Positions 6,793 through 12,731 of a DNA stretch of 48,695 nt are shown here, in pieces. Each line of letters begins with the position of its first letter. Within the stretch, counting starts at the first letter, position 1. The notes beneath the pieces were generated by a model. The model was not told where the DNA came from. It ran no database searches and saw only the letters and a list, made by a program, of their open reading frames with translations. The stretch is from a virus: the IMG/VR virus record IMGVR_UViG_3300022413_000016, positions 1-48,695 of that record, one strand, 5' to 3'. The position numbers were made by a program, and so were the translations under genes.

Positions 6793-7199
6793 TGGGTAAA
6801 CCTGAAATAGAGCTTGAATGGGCGGCAAACCCCCGAGGGGCCAAGCTAACGCTCGTGACTTCTGACCGGGACGCCGTTCGAAACCTCGAGGCCCTTCGCG
6901 ATGCAATTATCGAGGCCGAGGAGCTGAACGTAACGCTGGGCGATATTCTCCGCGGCAAACAAACTGGCCCGCCGCCTGAGCCGGAGCATTGGCAGGGCAC
7001 TTCAAACGTTGGCGTAGCGCGCCATGCAGCCCGCATGTGGCGAGCCCGCTGCCGCTGGTTCGAGGCGGAGTGCGAGCGGCTGCGGTCCGGCCTTCAAGAG
7101 ATCCGTGACGAAGCCGAAGTTGACCACGAATGCAGTACGTGGATCGAGCACCTGGACAGGATTCTGCTTGGTTCGCGTGCCGAGGAGCCCCCGCAATGA
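6789..7199 (+). CDS. Hypothetical protein, 136 residues
   Basis: Two ATG codons in a row (6789, 6792) can start it. The N-terminal half looks like a small alpha/beta domain (IELEWAANPRGAKLTLVTSD, then an ALRDAIIEAEEL helix). The C-terminal half is helical with a Trp/Arg/Cys-rich stretch (ARMWRARCRWFEAECERLRS). No family recognised. The stop overlaps the next start as ATGA. Confidence 0.55.
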   Translation: MMGKPEIELEWAANPRGAKLTLVTSDRDAVRNLEALRDAIIEAEELNVTLGDILRGKQTGPPPEPEHWQGTSNVGVARHAARMWRARCRWFEAECERLRSGLQEIRDEAEVDHECSTWIEHLDRILLGSRAEEPPQ

Positions 7200-7303
7200 C
7201 TGAGACGCCCAAGGACGTTGCGCGCTTCCTTCTCTTTTTCGCGGCCATGGTTGCCCTGATCGTTACGTGGGCGGCTTTCGTACGTGTGGACTGTGTGCAA
7301 TGA
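7196..7303 (+). CDS. 35-residue single-pass membrane peptide
   Basis: MTETPKDVARFLLFFAAMVA leads into a hydrophobic helix (about 10-29) and a short tail ending VDCVQ. It is joined to both neighbours by ATGA overlaps, which supports real translation. Its start MTETPKD resembles the MTDKDR/MNKPKDR starts of nearby genes. A small membrane protein of unknown role. Confidence 0.5.
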   Translation: MTETPKDVARFLLFFAAMVALIVTWAAFVRVDCVQ

Positions 7304-7890
7304 ATAAGCCCAAAGATCGCATTGAGGACGTGGAGCTGACTCCTGCATCTGAGCGTAACGGACTGATTCTGCACCTGTGGCAACGCGGCTTCTCGGCTGC
7401 GTACATCCGCCTTCGATTGGAGCTAATGGCGGCTGCTGCGGCAGCCATCGGCAGCGGGGCCGGCGGGAACATTCTGGTTCGGGCAAACCGCCTGGAGGAC
7501 GGTGAGGCTGCGGCAGCCGTGGACAGCGAGCACAAGCCCGAGGTGGAATGTGCGCGCTGTGGGAGGCGGATCTCCGCGTACATGCCCGATGGGGGCGACT
7601 ACTTCGGGGAGCACGCGGTGCGTCGAGCAAGCTTGTCGTACCACCGTGCGTGTTGGGAGATGCCGGCCGCCCCCAGCATGCTCGTGCGCGTGCGCAACGG
7701 CACGGGCGCCATCGTCCACCTGGGCGACGTCGTCTGCATCAACGGCAAGAACGCCCAGATGGCTGTCCTGGCCAAGGAGCGGGGTGTGTTCGGGGTGGCC
7801 ATGCAGGATGCAGCCGCGGAGGACGACGTCCTCGTGCGCCTGCGCGGGATGGCCCCAGCCCCAAAGATCGCATTGAGGACGTGGAGCTGA
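7300..7890 (+). CDS. Chimeric gene: duplicated 5' segment fused to a zinc-ribbon protein
   Basis: 196 residues. Residues 1-42 (MNKPKDRIEDVELTPASERN onward) come from the first copy of a perfect 118-bp repeat that ends on the first base of an internal ATG (7426). From there the protein reads MAAAAAAIGSGAGG and has a CARCGR motif (about 84-89) followed by HRAC (about 118-121), a likely zinc site, then a beta-rich C-terminus. The last residues run out of frame through the second repeat copy and stop at 7890. This looks like two genes fused by a tandem duplication; the original second gene may have started at 7426. Confidence 0.5.
   Translation: MNKPKDRIEDVELTPASERNGLILHLWQRGFSAAYIRLRLELMAAAAAAIGSGAGGNILVRANRLEDGEAAAAVDSEHKPEVECARCGRRISAYMPDGGDYFGEHAVRRASLSYHRACWEMPAAPSMLVRVRNGTGAIVHLGDVVCINGKNAQMAVLAKERGVFGVAMQDAAAEDDVLVRLRGMAPAPKIALRTWS
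7309..7426. repeat. 118-bp perfect direct repeat, copy 1
   Basis: Identical to 7860-7977 and offset by 551 bases. This copy is coding, in frame with the ATG at 7300. Confidence 0.9.
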
Positions 7891-7977
7891 CTCCTGCATC
7901 TGAGCGTAACGGACTGATTCTGCACCTGTGGCAACGCGGCTTCTCGGCTGCGTACATCCGCCTTCGATTGGAGCTAA
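7860..7977. repeat. 118-bp perfect direct repeat, copy 2
   Basis: Identical to 7309-7426. No base has changed between the copies, so the duplication is very recent, maintained by gene conversion, or an assembly artefact. Confidence 0.9.
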
Positions 7978-7985
7978 CGCAATGA
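7881..7985 (+). pseudogene. 5'-truncated second copy of the duplicated gene
   Basis: The second repeat copy keeps the frame VELTPASERNGLILHLWQRG and continues to LRLELTQ and a stop that overlaps the next start as ATGA. It has lost its normal ATG; only an internal GTG at 7881 could start it. This copy probably shows the original 3' end of the gene, a protein of about 44 residues before the duplication. Confidence 0.4.
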
Positions 7986-8221
7986 CTGGCAAGGACCGCT
8001 TGACCCCCGTAGACGCTCAGGGGTTCCTGATACAGTCGATCGAAACAGACGACCAGAAGGGCATCGCCCGCACCTACGCGCTGGCGATGCGTGACCACTG
8101 GCACGTTGACTGGAAACAGGCAAACGAGGCCGTCATAGCCTCGCGTGGGCCCGCAGCTTTGACGGCGATCAAGACTCGGGCATGGAAGATCGTTGAGGGT
8201 AAGGTGGCTTTCGATGACTGA
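7982..8221 (+). CDS. Hypothetical protein, 79 residues, MTGKDR start
   Basis: Begins MTGKDRLTPVDAQGFLIQSI and is mostly helical after that. It belongs to a run of small genes with nearly the same first 18 bases (ATGACTGACAAGGACCGC, one mismatch here). The repeated Ala/Trp-containing helices give no family. Overlaps the next gene by 8 bases. Confidence 0.55.
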   Translation: MTGKDRLTPVDAQGFLIQSIETDDQKGIARTYALAMRDHWHVDWKQANEAVIASRGPAALTAIKTRAWKIVEGKVAFDD

Positions 8222-8402
8222 CAAGGACCGCACGAGACCGTTCACATGCATCGACTGCGGCGCGCATCCGTCCGATGGAACCGGCGCTGTAGTCCACCGC
8301 ATGGACGAAGGCTGGCTGTGTGAAGATTGCGGCGGACATGCCAAGGACCAGGAAACTCAAGACCTGACGGACACGCTACGGGAGGCCCAGCGCAATGACT
8401 GA
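8214..8402 (+). CDS. Small zinc-ribbon protein, MTDKDR start
   Basis: 62 residues. CIDCG (about 12-16) and CEDCG (about 37-41) form a clear four-Cys zinc ribbon. The first 18 bases are identical to those at 8395. Overlaps its neighbours on both sides by 8 bases, so the set is co-translated. Zinc ribbons of this size often bind nucleic acid or protein; role unknown. Confidence 0.6.
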   Translation: MTDKDRTRPFTCIDCGAHPSDGTGAVVHRMDEGWLCEDCGGHAKDQETQDLTDTLREAQRND

Positions 8403-8700
8403 CAAGGACCGCGAGCAACGCGCGCTGGAGCTGGCGACGGATGCGCTGCACCGGACCTTCGATTATGACGACAGGTTGCGGAATGTAACCGCCGCCATCC
8501 TCCAGGCCATGGACGAGGAGCGAGAGCGGGCGCTAGGGGGAGGGCTAACGCTCAGCCTTGAGGAAACGAACAATCTTTGGATGGCTTGTGACCGATACGT
8601 TAGCGACGTAACACCGAACGCCCGCGTGGCGCTAACCAAAACCTTGTACCAAGTTCACCAGGATGCACGCGAGCGCTCACTCAATAACACCACGGCGTGA
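8395..8700 (+). CDS. Hypothetical helical protein, MTDKDR start
   Basis: 101 residues, helical and acidic throughout (MTDKDREQRALELATDALHR, then DRLRNVTAAILQAMDEERER). Third gene with the shared start sequence and last of the patchwork block; the sequence after it is noncoding. No family recognised. Confidence 0.55.
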   Translation: MTDKDREQRALELATDALHRTFDYDDRLRNVTAAILQAMDEERERALGGGLTLSLEETNNLWMACDRYVSDVTPNARVALTKTLYQVHQDARERSLNNTTA

Positions 8701-9365
8701 TCGTGCGGCGCAGATCGAGCAGATCCCCGCAAGGGATCGACTACAAGTGGTAGAATCTCCAAACAATGGTCACGCTAGGCGGCACCGGCAATCTGATAGC
8801 CAGGTGATGGAATCGTTCATAATCTCATCCCAGGTGGGCTCCGCATGCAGGCTGGTACTAGTCAGCCCGTGACCACCCAACCTAAGCACTAACCAAGAAA
8901 GAGCCTCGAACATGGGACGACGTGCGCACGCTCCGAGAGGTACACGCGCGCACCGTGCGCGCAGAGCCCCCCCCCGGGCCCCTATTGGGTCCTTCCGGCC
9001 GCGGGGGCTCAGAGGGTGTCGGCGACCGCCGTCGCTTTTTAGTGTGGCGGCCCGAAACGGGGTTGCCGGGCGGGGTGCCGTTTTGGCACGGGTGGCGGGG
9101 GGTGCCGCGACGCCTCGCCCCTCAACTTGCGCCCGGCGGAGCGGTCGCGACCGTGTACCGTCGGGGAAAAGGGGCACTAGGCGAGGTCGGGACACCGGGC
9201 CGGGTCGCGCCTGGAAACCGGACTCGGCAAGCCTAGTGCCCCGCTTCGACGGGTACGGGACTCGGGTGGGAGCGTGCTGACACGCGCATGGACCACCGAG
9301 GGGCCGCCAATCAGCCGGGGTTCGAGGCCCCCGGCGCCCGCCCCCCTCCTACCGGAGCTCCCGTC
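8701..9365. other. 665-base gap without a convincing gene
   Basis: Frames here are Arg/Pro-rich and lack a good ribosome binding site. The left part (8701-8900) is of ordinary composition and may be a remnant of transferred DNA. The right part is extremely GC-rich and holds several hairpins: the structured RNA candidate (9143-9256), a GCGTG-CTGA-CACGC hairpin (9272-9285) and a 7-bp GCCGGGG/CCCCGGC hairpin (9314-9335). Confidence 0.5.
9143..9256 (+). ncRNA. Candidate structured RNA
   Basis: Nested inverted repeats form a long arm: 9155-9163 with 9247-9256 (9 pairs, G9251 bulged), 9171-9182 with 9231-9242 (12 perfect pairs, GGGGCACTAGGC/GCCTAGTGCCCC) and 9199-9206 with 9221-9228 (8 pairs, one G-U). 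The 14-base apical loop holds TGGAAACC. Sixteen unpaired bases (9183-9198) lie on the 5' side. A 10-base palindrome GGTCGCGACC (9143-9152) precedes it, and CGACC there could form a pseudoknot with GGTCG at 9185-9189. No known RNA family is recognised, and the strand is not fixed by the sequence. Confidence 0.45.
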
Positions 9366-9695
9366 GTGAACCGCGAACAAGTGTTAGGGCAACTGCTAAT
9401 CGGCGCGGGCAATGTCCCGGTTGATTGTGTCAACCTCGGCGACCTCGACCTCCTGGAGGGTTTGCACGCTTACGACGAGGGCTGCACCGATTCGGGCATA
9501 AGGGACGAGGTCGGGCGTGCCAAACTCCGCGAAAAACTACGGTTAGGCCCTACTGCTCGGTCGGGCCGTTGTGATGAGCAAATGGAGCTCGTTCGCCTGT
9601 TCCTCGTGCGCGCTGCACTCCCGCCGTACTCATGCGAGGACGTCGCCGGCGCCCTCGACTGGCTTCGCTCGAGTATGGGGGTTGACTGGCTATGA
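9366..9695 (+). CDS. Hypothetical protein, 109 residues
   Basis: Best start is the GTG at 9366, eight bases after GGAG; an in-frame ATG at 9288 would add an Ala/Pro/Gly-rich stretch that overlaps a hairpin and looks noncoding. Begins MNREQVLGQLLIGAGNVPVD and is helical and acidic, with two C-terminal helices (LVRLFLVRAALPPYSCEDVA). No family recognised. Stop overlaps the next start as ATGA. Confidence 0.55.
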   Translation: MNREQVLGQLLIGAGNVPVDCVNLGDLDLLEGLHAYDEGCTDSGIRDEVGRAKLREKLRLGPTARSGRCDEQMELVRLFLVRAALPPYSCEDVAGALDWLRSSMGVDWL

Positions 9696-9976
9696 CCGAA
9701 CCCAACGGAAAGGACCTCAACCTCGCGCGCGAGCTCGCCGGCGCGGTCGTGCGCAACCTCGCGGGTAAGCTCCGCGGGAGGCCATGCGCGGGTTGTGGGG
9801 AGCCGCTCGGGGACGCTTTCCTCGTCGGCGTTTCCCGACCCGCCCAGGGTGCGCCGGCGGCGGCCTGGGGAGCCTGTCACTCTTGCGCCGATACTCACGG
9901 GCTCCCGGCGATTTCGGCAAGCGTCGAGGCCGGGCTCGCGCGCGGCGCCGAGGAAATCGGACCGGAGGAACCCTAA
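9692..9976 (+). CDS. Small zinc-ribbon protein
   Basis: 94 residues. A helix is followed by CAGC (about 32-35) and CHSC (about 64-67), a clear four-Cys zinc ribbon with a Gly/Ala-rich loop. The C-terminus ARGAEEIGPEEP is nearly the same as that of the next protein because the DNA around the stop-start junction is duplicated. Confidence 0.6.
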   Translation: MTEPNGKDLNLARELAGAVVRNLAGKLRGRPCAGCGEPLGDAFLVGVSRPAQGAPAAAWGACHSCADTHGLPAISASVEAGLARGAEEIGPEEP

Positions 9977-9980
9977 ATGG
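9937..9980. repeat. 44-bp gene-junction repeat, copy 1
   Basis: Matches 10150-10193 with two mismatches. Each copy covers the last codons of one gene, the stop TAA, the ribosome binding site (GGAGGAA) and the start ATGG of the next. Confidence 0.8.
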
Positions 9981-10189
9981 CCGAGGCCCAGCGGGACCGC
10001 TTCGCCGCGGCGGCTTTGTCGTGCTTCCGCTTGGCGGTGCCCACCGGAGACGGGGGGCGCTGGGATTACGTGGACAAGGCGGAGGCGAAGCAAATCGACC
10101 TCCTCGCCCGAAAGGCCTATGCCATTGCCGATGCCATGATGCGGGCACGCGCGCGCGGCGCCGAGGAAATCGGGACGGAGGAACCCTAA
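9977..10189 (+). CDS. Hypothetical protein, 70 residues
   Basis: Short helical protein (MAEAQRDRFAAAALSCFRLA, then GGRWDYVDKAEAKQIDLLAR) ending in ARGAEEIGTEEP. The region around VDKAEAKQIDLLARKAYAIA resembles small phage or plasmid helical proteins, but no family is recognised. Start follows GGAGGAACCCTAA. Confidence 0.55.
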   Translation: MAEAQRDRFAAAALSCFRLAVPTGDGGRWDYVDKAEAKQIDLLARKAYAIADAMMRARARGAEEIGTEEP

Positions 10190-10193
10190 ATGG
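10150..10193. repeat. 44-bp gene-junction repeat, copy 2
   Basis: Second copy of the junction repeat at 9937-9980; the two differ only at two positions between the GAAATCGG and GGAGGAA blocks. Confidence 0.8.
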
Positions 10194-10405
10194 ACGTACC
10201 GGATTATTTTACGGAGCTACCGACCACGAACCGGACGCCCGGCGAGGAGGCGGCCCTAATCGAGGGCGTTCGCAAAGCGGCGGCCCTGGTTGAGGCCTAC
10301 GCGAAGCGCGCGCCGCCCATCCATCGGGGGGCGCTCGACGAGGTCGTCGAATATCTAGGCCTGCTGGCGGGCGATTCTCCGCCCGGGATGGGGGGGGGCT
10401 CATGA
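10190..10405 (+). CDS. Hypothetical protein, 71 residues
   Basis: Begins MDVPDYFTELPTTNRTPGEE, followed by an Ala-rich helix (ALIEGVRKAAALVEAYAKRA) and a Gly-rich end. No family recognised. Overlaps the next start as ATGA. Confidence 0.55.
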   Translation: MDVPDYFTELPTTNRTPGEEAALIEGVRKAAALVEAYAKRAPPIHRGALDEVVEYLGLLAGDSPPGMGGGS

Positions 10406-10725
10406 GCCGATGGCTCGACGGGTTGCGCGCGCGGTGGGACGCCTGGCACCAGCGGCGCCGAGATGAAGCTTGGCGCCGGCGCAACGGGCTACCGAAGGAC
10501 TATTTTACGGCGTCGGTTGCGGCCGGGGACCGAGGAGTCGCCCGCCAGGCGGTCGCGGCGCTCGACGTGCTCCGCGACCTATACGCGCAGGACGCCCGAA
10601 TAGACCAGCTCGACCGCGCTCTCGCGCCCTTCGACTTGTGCGTCCTCGACCACGATCCGGAGCGCAAGGTAATCCGGATCGGCCGCCCGGCGCCGCCTCC
10701 CCCTCCCCCCCCCGTAACCGACTAA
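10402..10725 (+). CDS. Hypothetical Arg/Trp-rich protein, 107 residues
   Basis: The N-terminal third is Arg- and Trp-rich (MSRWLDGLRARWDAWHQRRR), the middle is helical, and a short beta segment (CVLDHDPERKVIRIGRP) precedes a run of eight prolines. No family recognised. Last gene of the accessory block; hairpins follow. Confidence 0.55.
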   Translation: MSRWLDGLRARWDAWHQRRRDEAWRRRNGLPKDYFTASVAAGDRGVARQAVAALDVLRDLYAQDARIDQLDRALAPFDLCVLDHDPERKVIRIGRPAPPPPPPPVTD

Positions 10726-10727
10726 CC

Positions 10728-10782
10728 CCTCTCCCGAGAGGCCCCCCGCGAGGGGGCCGGCAACCTGTCCCCCGAGGGGGCA
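10728..10782 (+). terminator. Cluster of three GC hairpins, possible terminator
   Basis: CCTCTC/GAGAGG (10728-10741), GGCCCCC/GGGGGCC (10740-10746 with 10752-10758) and a CCCCC/GGGGG stem (about 10766-10782) follow the last accessory gene. No U-run is present, so Rho-independent termination is doubtful; the cluster may slow or stop transcription before the packaging module. From here to 11013 no convincing gene is seen. Confidence 0.35.
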
Positions 10783-11013
10783 CCCCGCGCGGGTGTCCCC
10801 TCCCTACCCCTACCTCCGCCCCGGCGAGACGGTCCCGCCGGGAGGTCGAAAGGCGATTGGGATCTGATACGCTCAGGCGGACCCGGGGCCTTTTGCGGGG
10901 TCCCGCTTCTCCTTTTGCTTTGCGTCCAGGCGCGGGCCGTTGGGGGCGTTTGTTACCCCTTCCGCTCCTCGCGGCTCTCGCTTGGGCGTTTCCATTACCC
11001 GGGGGCGGGGATA

Positions 11014-11541
11014 ATGACAGGCCGAAAGTACCTACTCGTAGGCGACGCGCCGACGCCGCAGGAGGGCGCCGAGCCCGCCGGCTGGATCCTGCCGGATGGC
11101 GGCACGCTCCCCGGCAAGGCTAACGCCGTTTTGAAAATGACCGGCTTCGACCTCGAGACCTACCTCGAGACCTTCGAGCGCACGCACGTAACCGACTGGA
11201 TTCCGGTTGCCGAGCGCCCCTTTTCGCCGGCCTTTGCGCGCAAGCGCGCCGCGGCCCTGACGCGGGAGCTCGCCGGCGGGGACCTCCGCGACCTCGAGGC
11301 GGTGCTCGTGCTCGGCCGGCGCGCCGCTAACGCCTTCAATTGGTGGGGCGAGCGGTTCGACGGGCAGCTCGGGCGCATATCCTCGGCCGAGCTCGACTAT
11401 TTCCTTTGGCGATCGATCTCGACCGGCGGGAGCAAGGGCAAGCGGACGCGAGTAGCGGCGGCCCTACTCCCCTACCCGGCGAAGCTCGACGGGCACGAGG
11501 CCGGGCGAGCGCGCGACTTTTTCGCCAAGCTCGCGGGGTGA
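11014..11541 (+). CDS. Uracil-DNA glycosylase-fold protein
   Basis: 175 residues from the ATG at 11014; the longer upstream frame adds an unlikely Arg-rich lead. KYLLVGDAPTPQ at the N-terminus resembles the GEAPG motif of family 4/5 uracil-DNA glycosylases. EAVLVLGRRAANAFNWWG (about 92-109) resembles their central beta-strand plus helix (valLG..Aa.af). The usual Fe-S cysteines and the C-terminal HPS motif are not evident, so this may be a non-catalytic or divergent member. It directly precedes the terminase genes, so a packaging role is also conceivable. Confidence 0.5.
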   Translation: MTGRKYLLVGDAPTPQEGAEPAGWILPDGGTLPGKANAVLKMTGFDLETYLETFERTHVTDWIPVAERPFSPAFARKRAAALTRELAGGDLRDLEAVLVLGRRAANAFNWWGERFDGQLGRISSAELDYFLWRSISTGGSKGKRTRVAAALLPYPAKLDGHEAGRARDFFAKLAG

Positions 11542-11544
11542 GGG

Positions 11545-12132
11545 TTGCCGCTAGTATCCCAACGCGCCTACGGGCGGCACCGGGGTTGCTCGCATACGGC
11601 GGTACAGCGGGCGATCCAATCGGGGCGGATCGAAAAGGCGCTAAGGGAGAAAAACGGGCGGACGCTGATCGATCTCGAGGCCGCGGACAAGCTCTGGGCG
11701 AAAAACACGCAAGAGACGCTCCGACGCGCACGGCCCAAACCAAAGGGCAAAACCATTACCCAATCGGTAATCCCCGGAACCGAGGAGGACGTCGCGCGCC
11801 TGCTCGAGGCCGAGGCCAAAACCAACGGCCGCGAGGAGGTCGGCGCGGTAGCGCGCGCGAGCATACAAAGCGCGCAGGCGAAAAAGCTCGAGGCGCAAGC
11901 ATCCCTAACCGAGCTACAGGTCGAGCGCGAGCTCGGGCGCACGCTTCCACGCGACGAGGTCGAGCGCGAAGCGGCACGGGTGGCGCGCATCATTCGCGAC
12001 GGTTTGCTCGCCCTGCCCGATCGGCTTTCGGGCCTGCTCGCGGCGGAAACCGAGGAAACGCTTATCCGCGATCTACTGCGCGAGGAAACGACGAAATTAC
12101 TCGAGGAACTCGTCGCTAACGTCAAGGCTTAG
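11545..12132 (+). CDS. Terminase small subunit
   Basis: 195 residues from a TTG start. It begins with a helix-turn-helix (SQRAYGRHRGCSHTAVQRAI, about 5-24) followed by GRIEKALREKNGRTLIDLEA, the DNA-binding layout of Nu1-type small terminases. A long helical, probably coiled-coil region (about 85-190) should mediate oligomerisation. Small terminase rings recognise the packaging site and load the large subunit. In other phages it abuts the large terminase; here a methyltransferase gene lies between them. Confidence 0.65.
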   Translation: MPLVSQRAYGRHRGCSHTAVQRAIQSGRIEKALREKNGRTLIDLEAADKLWAKNTQETLRRARPKPKGKTITQSVIPGTEEDVARLLEAEAKTNGREEVGAVARASIQSAQAKKLEAQASLTELQVERELGRTLPRDEVEREAARVARIIRDGLLALPDRLSGLLAAETEETLIRDLLREETTKLLEELVANVKA

Positions 12133-12137
12133 ATTCG

Positions 12138-12731
12138 ATGCAACCCTATTACGAACACGCCGGAATAACCATCTATCACGGCGACTGCCGGGAGATCCTG
12201 CCGCACGTCAAGGCGGATTGCGTGGTGACGGACCCGCCGTATGGAGTGGGATTCCGCGGCGAAGAGTGGGACGCCGAGATTCCCCATTGGTGGCTGCCGC
12301 TTGCTCGCGGGGCTGCACCGGTCGTAGCGTTTACGACGGCACCGACAACCATGTGGGACTATCCCCGCCCGGACTGGGTTCTGTGCTGGTATCGGCCCGC
12401 CTCAAGCTCGCGCAGCCCATCGGGCGGATTCAATCACTGGTCCCCTGTGCTTGTGTACGGCAAAGGCTCACCGTCGCCCGATTCGATCAACCTCCACGCC
12501 ATTCAACACGCGCAGCGCACCGGCTTCGAGCATCCGTCGCCCAAACCCGAGGCCCTCATGCGATGGCTTGTGAGTGCATGGGAGGGCACCATCCTTGACC
12601 CCTTCATGGGCTCGGGCACCACGCTTCGGGCTGCCAAGGATCTCGGCCGCGAGGTCATCGGGATCGAGATCGAAGAGAGGTATTGCGAGATTGCCGCGAG
12701 CCGGCTGGCCCAAGAGGTTTTTCAATTCTGA
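12138..12731 (+). CDS. DNA methyltransferase, beta-class (N4-cytosine or N6-adenine)
   Basis: 197 residues. The catalytic motif TDPPYG (31-36) comes before the AdoMet-binding motif DPFMGSG (154-160), the beta-class order. A C-terminal VIGIEIEERYCEIA matches the motif after the AdoMet loop. There is little room for a target-recognition domain, so it is a compact stand-alone enzyme, and no restriction nuclease lies nearby. The likely role is protecting phage DNA from host restriction. It sits as an insertion between the two terminase genes, and its stop overlaps the unusual start of the large subunit. Confidence 0.85.
   Translation: MQPYYEHAGITIYHGDCREILPHVKADCVVTDPPYGVGFRGEEWDAEIPHWWLPLARGAAPVVAFTTAPTTMWDYPRPDWVLCWYRPASSSRSPSGGFNHWSPVLVYGKGSPSPDSINLHAIQHAQRTGFEHPSPKPEALMRWLVSAWEGTILDPFMGSGTTLRAAKDLGREVIGIEIEERYCEIAASRLAQEVFQF
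12712..12717 (+). promoter_or_regulatory. Ribosome binding site that fixes the large terminase start
   Basis: AAGAGG lies 7 bases before an ATT (12725) and 10 before a CTG (12728). No ATG, GTG or TTG lies in that range in the terminase frame. Confidence 0.5.

Noticed and set aside
7548-7985. 145-residue frame covering the second 118-bp repeat copy
   Set aside because: Its first 110 residues are an Arg-rich shadow of the gene at 7300; only the part inside the repeat is meaningful and is listed as a truncated copy.
8912-9280. 122-residue Arg/Gly-rich frame in the gap
   Set aside because: Extremely Arg/Pro-rich, ends inside hairpins and covers the structured RNA candidate; no homology-like features.
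9314-9335. GGTTCGA-containing hairpin resembling a tRNA T-arm
   Set aside because: The loop is 8 rather than 7 bases in the best pairing and no anticodon, D or acceptor arms can be built around it. No tRNA is called anywhere in the window.
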